Below, one piece after another: positions 19,301-27,462 of a DNA stretch of 64,000 nt. The DNA is taken from NCBI GenBank assembly GCA_036563485.1, contig DATCMI010000001.1:766938-830937 (forward strand), written 5' to 3'. Below the pieces are notes generated by a model. That model was given only the letters and a program-made list of their open reading frames with translations. It made no database searches and was not told the origin of the DNA. Position numbers and translations under genes: made by a program. The number at the start of each line of letters is the position of its first letter. The stretch's first letter is position 1. Source of the DNA: Sphingomicrobium sp. (GTDB lineage Bacteria > Pseudomonadota > Alphaproteobacteria > Sphingomonadales > Sphingomonadaceae).

Positions 19301-19567
19301 TGCCTTTTCAACGTCCGCTTCCAAGTGCTTGCGGTCTTCCGGCACGATCAGATCTGCCCAAGGACAACTCTCAAAGTGCTTTGGAGAATAGCCGGTAAGT
19401 TCAACGACGCCGTGGCTTAGGAAGGCCATCCGCCAGGGGCCATTTATTTCGCACCGGTAGAATGTCCCTGACAGAATCCGGAGCACACTCGAAAGCTCCG
19501 CATTGGCCTCCACCCGACACCTTTCGGTGAACGCTTTAGCAACGGTTAGTGATCGACGTAGCACCAT
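16322..19567 (-). CDS. Five-PAS GGDEF-EAL c-di-GMP turnover protein
   Basis: The protein is 1081 aa and cytoplasmic. Five PAS/PAC domains lie at roughly 25-140, 150-270, 285-405, 410-530 and 535-655; the third and fourth share the GRIVRWYGTCTDVDDR-type PAC ending. The GGDEF domain (about 660-820) has the intact signature ARLGGDEFAVIL, so cyclase activity is plausible. The EAL domain (about 835-1075) has FEALLRWHHP, DDFGTGYSSLSHL and LKIDQSFV, so phosphodiesterase activity is also plausible. The N-terminal part of the EAL domain reads YYQQKVHL in place of the usual QPIV, a mild divergence. It likely sets c-di-GMP for the PilZ proteins and biofilm output of the region. Confidence 0.92.
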   Translation of the reverse strand: MVLRRSLTVAKAFTERCRVEANAELSSVLRILSGTFYRCEINGPWRMAFLSHGVVELTGYSPKHFESCPWADLIVPEDRKHLEADVEKAVAERRIFCLEYRIVTRAGQTVWVRDRGKAMYSETGDPLFLEGIITDISLEHSLKAETAAANEAESSLRARLSAVLESTSDCVITFDEAWRFTYLNSRASSELGPADELLGRHVLEVFPSVVETPFWATYQQVMADRKPRRVEGFVAGIDSWYEAYAAPSEGGISVFFSNIDNRKATDQALKDNHQRLQKTLDHIPQMVWSTRPDGHHDYFSGLWYEFTGVDAGATDGDAWNTVFHPDDRERAWDAWKHSLATGEPYEIEYRLRHVSGQYRWVLGRAWAERDEHGRIVRWYGTCTDVDDRVVAEQALQESEARTDRILNSVPQVTWAAGPDGKLNFVSQQWSVLYGGEPASLAGEGWLRIVHPDDVAEVATAWSAAMGRCEPYQNEFRVVLPDGSHRWVSVSALPDLKDGQLLGWYGTCADVHDRVVAQQALRDSEQLHRSILEASADCIKVIDLDGRIELMNPPGQKAIGIEVMDDWLGRRWPELWPGESREVVEAALDAARLGNVVRFSGYCPILCGEGKWWDVVVSPISNDCGVVQRILAISRDITREREAAEQLKWASEHDALTSLPNRRAFQSRLQAATIRSMEAGTSVGLLLIDLDHFKYVNDSLGHAAGDKLLEAFGARLKESIRSTDFVARLGGDEFAVILEGQITEHTLLETGESVLQRVKQPMTFNGRMMSVGASIGGAIFPDDAQNANELFNNADTALYALKERGRGGTKMFHQHLREEAQKVATQLTQARIAVSENSVEPYYQQKVHLGTGEVRGFEALLRWHHPTRGMQMPETVAEAFKDYELATKIGDLMHRRVLADMRAWLRQGLQFGVVAVNAAPAEFLRDDFAERLLFKVQEYGVPPDLLELEVTEHVFYDRTSNHVSRALATLNRAGVRVALDDFGTGYSSLSHLRDFPVDVLKIDQSFVARLEDDPEIAAIVAAVIDLGARLKIEVVAEGVESARQRQLLREQGCVLGQGHLFGRAIRPDEVPPVLTKARLIAA

Positions 19568-19647
19568 TCAGCGACTGTGAACTGCGATGATTGACGCTCC
19601 CTAGAGAATGGGTCCGTTTCCGTTGCTTTTTACGTTTTGTCCGGTTT

Positions 19648-19702
19648 GGGTCGAAAGCAGACCCAAGCGGCCAATGTCGTGAATTGGTGGAAAGCCGACA
19701 TT
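19648..19702 (+). repeat. Dispersed intergenic repeat, copy 3 (double unit)
   Basis: The units read GGGTCGAAAGCAGACCCAAG and, 17 bases later, TTGGTGGAAAGCCGACATTC. The copy sits between two leftward signalling genes and ends in a poly-C tract. Confidence 0.8.
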
Positions 19703-19713
19703 CCCCCCCCCCC
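19703..19713 (+). repeat. Poly-C tract (11 C)
   Basis: An uninterrupted run of 11 cytosines lies 6 bases downstream of the stop codon of the histidine kinase gene. It is outside any coding region. Its length should be treated as uncertain. Confidence 0.9.
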
Positions 19714-19719
19714 GGATGA

Positions 19720-21318
19720 TTACGCGAATGACTGAATTTCACCCGCTGACGGGAGCTCGATCGTAACCTCCGCACCACCGTGTGCAGCATTCGCAAGTGA
19801 GATGTTGCCCCCCAGCGATTCTACGATGGTCCGGCAGATCGATAATCCGATCCCGAGGCCTTCAGCTTTCGTCGATGTGAAGGGACCAAACGGATTTTGA
19901 AGGCGCTCATCGGCGAAGCCGGCACCGGTATCCGTCACAACGATGCAAACCTTATCTGAAGTTCTTGAGCCGCTTACGGTAACGCTAGCCCCTGGAGTGC
20001 CATTTGCGGCCTCGGCTGCATTTTTAAGAATATTCGTGAGTACCTGCTGCAACTCTACAGGGTCTGCCTGAACATGTAAGTTGGCTTCACAATGAGCTCG
20101 CATAGCAATGCCGTCGTCGAGCAGGTGCCGTGTCGCCGTTATCGCTTCGTCGATCTGCTGTTCAAGATGCAGAACTTGCAAAGTGCGAGGCCGGCGTTTC
20201 AATTGCTGACGAAGACGTTTTATCAAGTGGCCTGCATGAAGAACGGCTTCTTCAATTTTTTTTGAGACCTCACGAACCGCCGCGCGATCGAGATCTGAAG
20301 ACCTGATCAAATGTTTCAAGACTGCGGTGAGGTTCGCGGCAGCCCCTAGTGGTTGATTGACCTCGTGAGCTAAGGTGGCAGCCATGCTGTCCATGGCCCT
20401 CACTCGCGCGAGATGTGTCAATTCGGCCTGCAGTTCATCAATGCGAGCCCTGGCTTGCACCTCGTCATCAATGTCCGTGCATGTGCCATACCATCTCACG
20501 ATTTCGCCGTGCGATCCGCGCTGAGGACGTGCTCGGCCGAGCATCCATCTATAGCTTCCGTCGGCATGTCGCAGCCTGTATCGGATCTCGTAGTCGACGC
20601 CGGTCTCCAGTGAGTGTCGCCAAACAGCCCAGGCGCGCTCACTGTCGTCGGGATGAAACATGTCATTCCATCCGTCACCGTCGGTCGAGCCTAAGGCGGC
20701 GCCGGTGAACTCGTACCAACCTTGGCTATAGAAATCGTGATAACCGTCCGGTCTTGTGGACCAGACCATCTGGGGAATGAGATCTAACAGAGTTGTAAGC
20801 CGGCGGTTTTCGTCCCGCAGGTCTGTGTGGATCTGAACGTGCTGTGTCGTCTCCACAAGCGTAGAAAGGGCGCCCGCAACTTTGTTGCCGTCGAGTATTG
20901 GAATGCATTCGAGTCTGAAAAAGGCATCTTCTTCGGTTCCGCCCCGCTTCGTGCGCACATTTATGTTTTCGACTTTGACCGGGTCGCCGTCCAGAACCAT
21001 GCGAACGACATGTTCGACGCGCGGCCACACATCCGGTCGGAATTGAGGGTATGGCTGACCAATCCCGTCGGGAAGCGACCACAGCAGGGCTGCTCGATAA
21101 GCGTCGTTGTAGAATGTTAGAAGCTTATCGCCCCACACGAGGTTCATTGGCTCGGTGCTTCTAAGAATGAAGCCTAAGGCCGTTTGAAGTGCTTGAGGCC
21201 AACTGCTAATCGGCCCCAGACTAGTTTCCTCCCACGCAACACCTGCGATCAAGTCTGATACGTCAGAAGCATACAGGAACGGCGGTAAAGCCGCGGACGG
21301 ACGCACTACATCTGGCAT
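19720..21318 (-). CDS. PAS-domain sensor histidine kinase
   Basis: About 532 aa from ATG 21318, preceded by GGGGG; a GTG at 21342 is an alternative. There is no transmembrane segment. A PAS-like region (about 20-160) is followed by a PAS/PAC domain (about 175-295) very similar to the third PAS of the neighbouring GGDEF-EAL protein (IPQMVWSTRPDG in both). The H-box TLAHEVNQPLGAAANL is near residue 315. ATPase motifs are NILKNAAEAA, VTDTGAGF and GLGIGLSICRTIV. It is FixL-like in the dimerisation/H-box type. No receiver gene is adjacent on the same strand; the FixJ-type regulator at 23212 is a candidate partner. Confidence 0.9.
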   Translation of the reverse strand: MPDVVRPSAALPPFLYASDVSDLIAGVAWEETSLGPISSWPQALQTALGFILRSTEPMNLVWGDKLLTFYNDAYRAALLWSLPDGIGQPYPQFRPDVWPRVEHVVRMVLDGDPVKVENINVRTKRGGTEEDAFFRLECIPILDGNKVAGALSTLVETTQHVQIHTDLRDENRRLTTLLDLIPQMVWSTRPDGYHDFYSQGWYEFTGAALGSTDGDGWNDMFHPDDSERAWAVWRHSLETGVDYEIRYRLRHADGSYRWMLGRARPQRGSHGEIVRWYGTCTDIDDEVQARARIDELQAELTHLARVRAMDSMAATLAHEVNQPLGAAANLTAVLKHLIRSSDLDRAAVREVSKKIEEAVLHAGHLIKRLRQQLKRRPRTLQVLHLEQQIDEAITATRHLLDDGIAMRAHCEANLHVQADPVELQQVLTNILKNAAEAANGTPGASVTVSGSRTSDKVCIVVTDTGAGFADERLQNPFGPFTSTKAEGLGIGLSICRTIVESLGGNISLANAAHGGAEVTIELPSAGEIQSFA

Positions 21319-21487
21319 TGGTGGCCCCCCGGCCGAAGACACTCAAGGCTAACGCGTTTTCTCGATTGATGCCATATCGCGTTAGTCCGCCACGAATGGC
21401 TCAGCTGCGTCCTAATCGGTCGTCATTCGGGCCGAAATTGATTTCCAATGTATACTTTGGTTGGATACCGGACGTGAGGGCCTTGGT

Positions 21488-21841
21488 TCATTTTGACGAC
21501 GACACTCGATTGGAACATGCCACGCGAAACCTCTCGATCGCGGCGGTGCGCTGCACTTGCTGCGCCACCTGTGCTTCACTGATCTCGGGCATGAACTGAG
21601 CGCCCAAGTGATCACCATTCATCCAGACAATTCTCGCTCTTACGTCGGTTCCGCCACAGGTGAGCTGAACCGATGATCCGAGCCCGACTTTAAGCGACGA
21701 GCGTAACATCGCTCCGCCCTGACTGACGTTGAGAACCGTGACCGGGGCCCGGTACGCGCCGGCTGTAAGTATCGCGGGGACCAAGGTTTGGGACCGCAGC
21801 TTCGCACGCCGCTCGCTGTGTACCGGGATGCCAATCCCCAT
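21488..21841 (-). CDS. PilZ domain protein
   Basis: The protein is 117 aa. It shows the c-di-GMP-binding signature of PilZ: an RRxxxR-type motif in SERRAKLR near the N-terminus and NVSQGGAML (N/DxSxxG) about 25 residues later. No other domain is seen. It probably acts as a free c-di-GMP effector and could answer to the GGDEF-EAL protein 2 kb away. The surrounding region is otherwise signalling genes. Confidence 0.85.
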   Translation of the reverse strand: MGIGIPVHSERRAKLRSQTLVPAILTAGAYRAPVTVLNVSQGGAMLRSSLKVGLGSSVQLTCGGTDVRARIVWMNGDHLGAQFMPEISEAQVAQQVQRTAAIERFRVACSNRVSSSK

Positions 21842-22447
21842 CAGTTCGCCCGCCGACTGACTGAGTCGACGGGAGTTCCAAATCGACGTGCCTGAGCCAG
21901 GTAGAAGTCGGCTAGTTCCATGTAAGCTAGTCGAATCTTGGGATGAGGCGCTTCAGAGGCCTTTGATAAAGCGTCTACCAAGCAAGCGGACCAGTTTGGC
22001 TGCTGCATTGCGGGACTCTCCCATACAACGGGTAACTCAACCTACTCGTTGTGAACCCAGCCATTGCCAGACGACAATCTCGGAAAATCCCGGTGGGAGC
22101 GCTACGGTATTCGCATCGCTAGAGTGCCCACGATCTGAATAGACGCGCGTCGAATACTCGCTGAGGAGCAGCGGTCCGGAAGAGCGAGGGCTGGCGGAAC
22201 GGTGACCAATTTGGCCTTCAATTCAAAAGTGAATCAGCAACGTTGCAGTGGCCAATCAACTCCGGCGAACAGCTGCGATCAAACAGCTTCGACAAGAACA
22301 TTAGTTGTGAATAACAGCGCCGCGCGAGCGGCGTTCCCTCGCGCACGCAAGCCAAGGTGCTAACCTGCGGTATCTTGAACAGAGTTATTGTTTTGCTGTA
22401 CGCTCACTACGAAACTTTGGCTGCCTTATTGCCGAGTCGAGGTAACC
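21842..22447. other. Intergenic, no gene seen
   Basis: About 600 bases between the divergent PilZ gene and a small rightward gene. An open frame at 21888-22142 has no protein-like character. The spacer must hold the promoters for both directions, but none was clear enough to mark. Confidence 0.5.
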
Positions 22448-22648
22448 ATGCGCGAGATCGAAGAGATCTTGAAGCTTCAGGTTGAAGCCGCTCACTACTA
22501 TGCACGGGCCGGGAAGGCTGTGGGTCCGACGGCTCGAGTAGCCGCCGTTCAGCTGGCAGAGTCGGCTCGACTCGAGGCAGAAGCGCACATTAGAACTAGC
22601 GATCGCTGCGGAGATAAATTCAGCGACGATCAGAAGGGTCAATCATAG
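22448..22648 (+). CDS. Small helical protein of unknown function
   Basis: The protein is 66 aa. ATG 22448 is chosen because GAGG lies 5 bases upstream; the frame is open further 5' but without a start signal. It is Ala/Glu-rich and probably helical (LQVEAAHYYARAGKAVG, AVQLAESARLEAEAHIR). No family is recognised. It lies 58 bases before the BLUF gene and may share its transcript. Confidence 0.55.
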   Translation: MREIEEILKLQVEAAHYYARAGKAVGPTARVAAVQLAESARLEAEAHIRTSDRCGDKFSDDQKGQS

Positions 22649-22706
22649 TTCCTTCTTAGATCCGGCAGGCTGTTTTCGGGTTGCTTGAGAGGGCACAGGC
22701 TAACCA

Positions 22707-23126
22707 ATGCTTGAGCGCTTTATGTACGTGAGCATCAGCCGGCTTAATGCGGGCCACGCTGACGAGGCGATGGGGGCGCTTGTTGAACAGGCGCGCTCTC
22801 GCAACGAGGCGTGCAGTGTCACCGGAGCGCTCATATTTTCCGGCAAGCTCTTCGCTCAATATCTTGAGGGTCCGGGCCATCAACTTGGATCCGTAATCCG
22901 AAGCATCATGGCCGACGATCGTCACTGCGACATTCGTATATTGAAGCAAGGAGACGCTCAACGTCGCATGTTCCCAGAGTGGAGGTTATCTTACTCTGGG
23001 CCCTCTCACTTTGTTGAGCGGCGGCTAACTCCGCTCTTCGATGAGCGGCTGGATAGCGGCGAGCAGGCAGAGGCGTGCTCAACGCTCTTGCATCTGATGA
23101 TCAGCTTTGCGCGGTCCGCTGATTAG
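22707..23126 (+). CDS. BLUF-domain blue-light (FAD) photosensor
   Basis: The protein is 139 aa, a stand-alone BLUF domain. The photocycle tyrosine is in ERFMYVSIS, the flavin-contacting asparagine in SRNEACSVTGAL, and the glutamine in KLFAQYLEGPG; the conserved trailing segment is PEWRLSYSG. BLUF proteins bind FAD and change hydrogen bonding on blue light. A short-type BLUF has no output domain, so it must signal through a partner protein. The FixJ-type regulator follows 85 bases downstream, and two PAS kinases are close by. This makes light a likely input to the block (inference). Confidence 0.9.
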   Translation: MLERFMYVSISRLNAGHADEAMGALVEQARSRNEACSVTGALIFSGKLFAQYLEGPGHQLGSVIRSIMADDRHCDIRILKQGDAQRRMFPEWRLSYSGPSHFVERRLTPLFDERLDSGEQAEACSTLLHLMISFARSAD

Positions 23127-23211
23127 ATTTTTCGGAGCAATCCGCACACATCCATTGCCATCTATTTTCCTGCGGCTAGCATGATCTCGTGTGCGGACGC
23201 AGGAGAACCTT

Positions 23212-23850
23212 TTGGCTGACGAACCAGGCGCTACGTTGAAGCGCGTGTACGTCGTAGACGACGACGAAACCTTTCGTACATCGTTGCTGATGTTGCTCGA
23301 AGCAAATGGTTTCGTTGCCTCAGGTTTTTCGTCGGCGTTGAATTTTCTTCGAGAATGCCAGAATCTTCCGCCAGGTGCCTTGCTGCTAGATGTGCGAATG
23401 CCGGAGGTGAGCGGTTTAGACCTTCTTGAGAGCCGCGATCCTTGCTTAGTGAACTTTGCAGTAATCATTGTGACTGGTCATGGTGATATCGAGACGGCGG
23501 TACGGTCGCTAAAGCGAGGCGCCGTGGACTTCATCGAAAAGCCATTTAGCGCGACCGATCTGATCAATATGCTGGACAGCAGCTACGAAGATCTGCTGAG
23601 CAGGGTAGAAGTCGTCCAACGGGCGAAGCAAGCTAGAGGGAAGTTGGATGTACTAAGCTCTCGTGAGCTTGAAGTACTGCAAGGATTGGTAGCAGGTGGA
23701 TCTCACAAGACAATCGCTCGTCAACTAGGTATCAGTGACCGCACGGTAGAAATGTACCGCAACAACTTACTTCATAAACTTGGCGTTCGAACGACCATAG
23801 AAGCGGTTCGTGTCGCCACCATTGGCGATTTGAAACCGCTCCAGTTATGA
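23212..23850 (+). CDS. FixJ/NarL-type response regulator
   Basis: About 212 aa from a TTG start at 23212, which has AGGAG at the right distance; a GTG at 23191 is in frame upstream. The receiver domain has VVDDDET, phosphoacceptor Asp in ALLLDVRMP, VTGHGD and Lys in FIEKPF. A LuxR-type helix-turn-helix follows: SSRELEVLQGLVAGGSHKTI, then ISDRTVEMYR. The FixJ-like layout (GHGDIETAVRSLKRGAVDFIEKP) suggests it is phosphorylated by a FixL-like kinase such as the one at 19720 or 24622. It would activate transcription from unknown promoters. Confidence 0.9.
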   Translation: MADEPGATLKRVYVVDDDETFRTSLLMLLEANGFVASGFSSALNFLRECQNLPPGALLLDVRMPEVSGLDLLESRDPCLVNFAVIIVTGHGDIETAVRSLKRGAVDFIEKPFSATDLINMLDSSYEDLLSRVEVVQRAKQARGKLDVLSSRELEVLQGLVAGGSHKTIARQLGISDRTVEMYRNNLLHKLGVRTTIEAVRVATIGDLKPLQL

Positions 23851-23964
23851 CGCGATAGGCTGTGTAGGTACCGGGGAATACCGGTAGTGAATATCCTGTC
23901 GCGATGACCCTGTATTTCAACACCGCCTTGACTGCCACATTGTACGTCCAGAGGAGGACGTACT

Positions 23965-24399
23965 TTGCTTCAACATGGCGCAGCGGAATGGCAGGTGGCG
24001 AGCGAAGCTCCCGCACATGTATTTACCGTAAGCGATTGCCCTTCGGTTCTCAGCCCTGTCGCGGTTGAGCGGATGTGGCAACGACGGCGTGCCCGAGCTC
24101 GGTTTTTCCCCGACCGCCTTTTTGCTGATCCCGCGTGGGACATGTTGCTGCACCTTTACGCCACCGAACTTTTTGGCGCACGCACAACTGTCTCGAATAC
24201 CCTCGAAGCCGCCAGCGTGCCGCACGCCACGGCGCTGCGCCACCTTCAGGCGCTTATTAGAGAAGGCCTGTGTGATCGTAGACCCGATCTCACAGACGGT
24301 AGGCGGCACTTTGTGAATCTAACTGCCGGAGGCCGTAAAGCGATGGATAGCTATTTCGCGGCGGTTGGCGATCCATCTCGCAATCCGTTGCTCGTCTGA
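23965..24399 (+). CDS. MarR-like winged-helix transcriptional regulator
   Basis: The protein is 144 aa from a TTG start preceded by GAGGAGG 8 bases upstream. The C-terminal two thirds is a winged helix: DPAWDMLLHLYATELFG, SNTLEAASVPHATALRHLQ (recognition helix), then a wing in RPDLTDGRRHFVNLTAGG. This type of regulator is frequent in sphingomonads, often beside signalling genes. The ligand is unknown. It sits between the FixJ-type regulator and a convergent histidine kinase. Confidence 0.75.
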   Translation: MLQHGAAEWQVASEAPAHVFTVSDCPSVLSPVAVERMWQRRRARARFFPDRLFADPAWDMLLHLYATELFGARTTVSNTLEAASVPHATALRHLQALIREGLCDRRPDLTDGRRHFVNLTAGGRKAMDSYFAAVGDPSRNPLLV

Positions 24400-24621
24400 T
24401 CTTCCGTTGGCGTTCTTAAGTTCCGCTCAGCGCGTGCGGTAGCAGCGGGTGCTGGGATGCAGTCCGGTTCTCAGTTCGGTGTGAGAGCCAAACGACCGCT
24501 CTCAGGTCAAGAGCTCTGCGCTGTCGCATGCCCCACTTATGACAGCGCAGACCTTCAAACTAACCGCTTAGCCTTCTTCGGCGACGGCCCTCGCGAAAAG
24601 AGCCTCGCGGCTCCGATCAAC

Positions 24622-26379
24622 TCAATTCGCGAGCGGTAGCTCGATGCGGACCTGCGCTCCTCGGTCCGGCAGGTTATCTATCTTGAGCTTGCCGTCGTGC
24701 GCCTCAACGATAGTGCGGGCGATCGCCAGGCCGAGGCCGAGACCGCCTGTAGTGGAGGTGCCGATTTTGAGCGATGAGCGAATTACGGCTGGAGCGAAAC
24801 CCGGCCCATTATCGCTGACCTTTATGACCGCACAATCGTTACTGCGTGCTACCGCTATCGTGACCCTGCCAGCCGGGTCTTCACCTAAAGCTTGCGAAGC
24901 ATTCCGGACTAGGTTGAGGATCACCTCTTCCAACTGCGCGCGATCAGCTTTCACGACCAGCGGTTCTTTAGGGAATTGGCAACGGACACTTGGAATAAGA
25001 TTGCCGCTTACCTTAGCTGTCTTCAGGGCGCTTCCTATCGCCTCCTTCAGCATAACATCTTGCCTACGAAGCGGGCGCCGACCGGCGAGTGCCATGATGC
25101 CTCTTATGATCTCGCCGGCACGCAGGACCTGTTCGTTAGCCCGGTCGACGACTTCGGCAACTCTGGTCCGCCTTAAACTTGTTTCGGCACTAAGCGCCTG
25201 CGCCGTCGCTAGGTAATTGCTTGCAGCACCGAGTGGCTGATTGAGTTCGTGTGCGATAGTAGAGGCAAGACTGCTCAGCGCCGTGGCCTGGCGCGCGTCT
25301 TCGAGTTCTTGCGCCAATTGAGTGGCCTGCGCCCTTATCGAGTGCTCGCGAGTGACGTCGTAGCCAACGCAAAAAATACGTATCACCTTGCCAAATCCGT
25401 CCCGCACGGGCTGGAAGCTGAAGTCGACGTAAGCTTCCACCTCGTGATCACTGCCTTCAGGACAAAGTGTCAGAGGCGCGGCACGGCGCAAAACAGCCTC
25501 TCCCGACCCCGCAAGCTGCAGCAGTTCGATGAAGCCCTGTGATACGACCTCGGGGAGCGCCTCACTTACAGTTTTGCCGACAAGATCGGAGCGGCCGACC
25601 AGACGCTCATAAGCTTCATTGACGTATTCGAAGCGAAGATCGGGAAAACTGCCGATGGCTATGAACACTGGCGCTTGGGAAAAAAGCTCCTGCAGCCGTT
25701 CATGGTCTCTGCGAGCAGTTCTGGATTCCCGCTGTTTAACCCGCAGTGCCGCCCAACCGACCACAAGTGCCAGGGTGACGAGGAGAATTGCCAGAGCTGC
25801 GAGCAGAACCGTAGCGCGTGCTGCTGATCGAGCACTCTCTCTGGCTAATGCTTCGCGCTTCGTACGCTCTGCTAATGCTCTGTTCTGGATGGATGCGAGC
25901 AAGGTTTCAGCTTGATCCAGAGGCGACTTGCTGACGCCGCTTTCCACAAGATCAATAGCATCGTGATGGCGACCTAAACGGGAAAGCTCCACTCCTTTGC
26001 CGAAGATCTGAAGGGCGGCGCGTGCCGCCCTCGTAAGCTGCCGAACATCTTCTATGTCCTGCGGCCGCTCGCGCGTGGCATCACGCAGCTTGCGCAAGTC
26101 GACTTGCGCCGCAGCAATGGCAGCGTCGTAAGCGTCGAGATATTGCGCATCGTTAGAGATGAGATAGCCGCGGAATCCGCGCTGCGCGTTTAGTAGGTCG
26201 ACGCTGAGCTTTTGTGCTGAAACCAGCACGATGAACTCGTTTGTCTCAGCCTTTTCGGCAACCTGCGTTATTCTTGTGTAGGATACAGCTGTAAGCGCGA
26301 AGCTAGCTGCAGCTATCGTCGAGGCGACCGCAAGTAGTGCGGTAATTGGGGAGTAGAGCTTGCGCAACCTGGTCCTCAA
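24622..26379 (-). CDS. CHASE3-PAS membrane histidine kinase
   Basis: The protein is 585 aa. Transmembrane segment 1 is at about 10-32 and segment 2 at about 190-212, flanking a periplasmic CHASE3-type helical domain (LLNAQRGFRGYLISND is typical). A PAS domain (about 228-345: YVNEAYERLVGRS, then FCVGYDVTRE) leads to the H-box TIAHELNQPLGAASNY near residue 378. ATPase motifs are LNLVRNASQAL, VSDNGPGF and GLGLGLAIARTIVE. The H-box closely resembles that of the kinase at 19720, so the two may share a response regulator. Confidence 0.9.
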   Translation of the reverse strand: MRTRLRKLYSPITALLAVASTIAAASFALTAVSYTRITQVAEKAETNEFIVLVSAQKLSVDLLNAQRGFRGYLISNDAQYLDAYDAAIAAAQVDLRKLRDATRERPQDIEDVRQLTRAARAALQIFGKGVELSRLGRHHDAIDLVESGVSKSPLDQAETLLASIQNRALAERTKREALARESARSAARATVLLAALAILLVTLALVVGWAALRVKQRESRTARRDHERLQELFSQAPVFIAIGSFPDLRFEYVNEAYERLVGRSDLVGKTVSEALPEVVSQGFIELLQLAGSGEAVLRRAAPLTLCPEGSDHEVEAYVDFSFQPVRDGFGKVIRIFCVGYDVTREHSIRAQATQLAQELEDARQATALSSLASTIAHELNQPLGAASNYLATAQALSAETSLRRTRVAEVVDRANEQVLRAGEIIRGIMALAGRRPLRRQDVMLKEAIGSALKTAKVSGNLIPSVRCQFPKEPLVVKADRAQLEEVILNLVRNASQALGEDPAGRVTIAVARSNDCAVIKVSDNGPGFAPAVIRSSLKIGTSTTGGLGLGLAIARTIVEAHDGKLKIDNLPDRGAQVRIELPLAN

Positions 26380-26918
26380 CTTGGCGGTATCAGACCGTCC
26401 GCTGTTGTGAAAAAGCCCGCTTGAGTGACCAATAGCCCTTCATTGACGCCGCGCGAACCGTTCACCGCGCGATTATCGCACTCGCGGAATTCGCCGGCAA
26501 GCATGTGGAGCGGATTATGTCGGCAACGGGCCGAGAGCAGACGTCAGCCGCCTAACATCCGGAAAGGGTGGAAAGCGGACATTAGCTCCTGTTGCGCTTC
26601 GACCCGTTCACCAACTTGCTTGTGAGCAATCCCATTGGAGCCGCGACGGCGAAGGTAAGCAGATGACTGCAAGCCAGCAAAGGCCTTCGCACTGAGGACA
26701 TTGCCCAGTCTCCGCAGAAGGCCAGGAACGTCCGCGCATGCGTCGCATCGAAGTCGGCGCCGAACGGCCGGGCCGATCATCTAATCTACCTCTTGGTTCA
26801 GCCACCGCCTGACTGCAGGCGCCAGGGCCCCTCGGATGCTGCCAAAGCAGGAATCCTAAGAGCCACGGGTGCAACTCGCCGGGGCGCCTGTCGGTTAGCA
26901 CGTCGAAAGGACATTTGA
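26380..26918. other. Intergenic with dispersed repeat
   Basis: About 540 bases. It contains repeat copy 4 and otherwise no convincing gene; a leftward open frame through 26608-27009 overlaps a better-supported small gene and has no recognisable character. Confidence 0.5.
26525..26586 (+). repeat. Dispersed intergenic repeat, copy 4 (double unit)
   Basis: A degraded first unit (CGGGCCGAGAGCAGACGTCA) is followed by a good second unit (GGGTGGAAAGCGGACATTAG). Confidence 0.75.
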
Positions 26919-27074
26919 ATGGCTGAAAACAGGCATGGTCAGGGACTTCACAATGGGCAGGAACCGCGCAGCAAATCATCCGCGGTGAAATTGTTTGCGT
27001 ACGCCGCAATCGCTGTGCTGGTCGTCGGCATCATCCTGCTCGCGACCGGTGCGATTAAGTTCGGACCTTACTAG
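26919..27074 (+). CDS. Small single-pass membrane protein (51 aa)
   Basis: The ATG at 26919 is preceded by AAAGGA. The product has a polar N-terminal 25 residues (AENRHGQGLHNGQEPRSKSS) and one transmembrane helix (LFAYAAIAVLVVGIILLATG) ending in AIKFGPY. There is no other domain. Such small membrane proteins are easily missed; the start signal and hydrophobic pattern make it credible. The function is unknown. Confidence 0.65.
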   Translation: MAENRHGQGLHNGQEPRSKSSAVKLFAYAAIAVLVVGIILLATGAIKFGPY

Positions 27075-27462
27075 GGTCCTCTCATCGAAACGTTCGCCGC
27101 CGCTCCCCGCCCGAGTCCGGAATTGGTGGGAATCCTGACGCTGGGGCGCGCTGAGGGTTTCGTCGCATTGGCACCATCGTCACAGGTCAGCTTTGGCCGG
27201 CTTAGCCACTAAGCCGGGAGCCGGTGCGTCCCCAGCTCTCGGCTATGACTGGGGGCGGTCCCGTCTGGAAACTCGTTGGGTCTCTTAAGTGTAACAATAG
27301 TTCGAGGTGACAGCATTTCCCTTGGTAGTTCGACAGACCTCCGCTTGGCCAGCCGAAGGCGTCCTCTGCCGCCGTTCGGGTGCCATTCGGCCTCAGCCGC
27401 TTTTTGAAACTAGTTCTGTTGCATTGGCGCGTCGCGCTCCGGGGAACGACCCGCGATCCGTG
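27075..27462. other. Intergenic, no gene seen
   Basis: About 390 bases between a small rightward gene and a leftward glycosyltransferase gene. No supportable feature was found. Confidence 0.5.

Noticed and set aside
19703-19713. Phase-variation switch
   Set aside because: The poly-C lies outside coding sequence and after a stop codon, so it cannot shift a reading frame.
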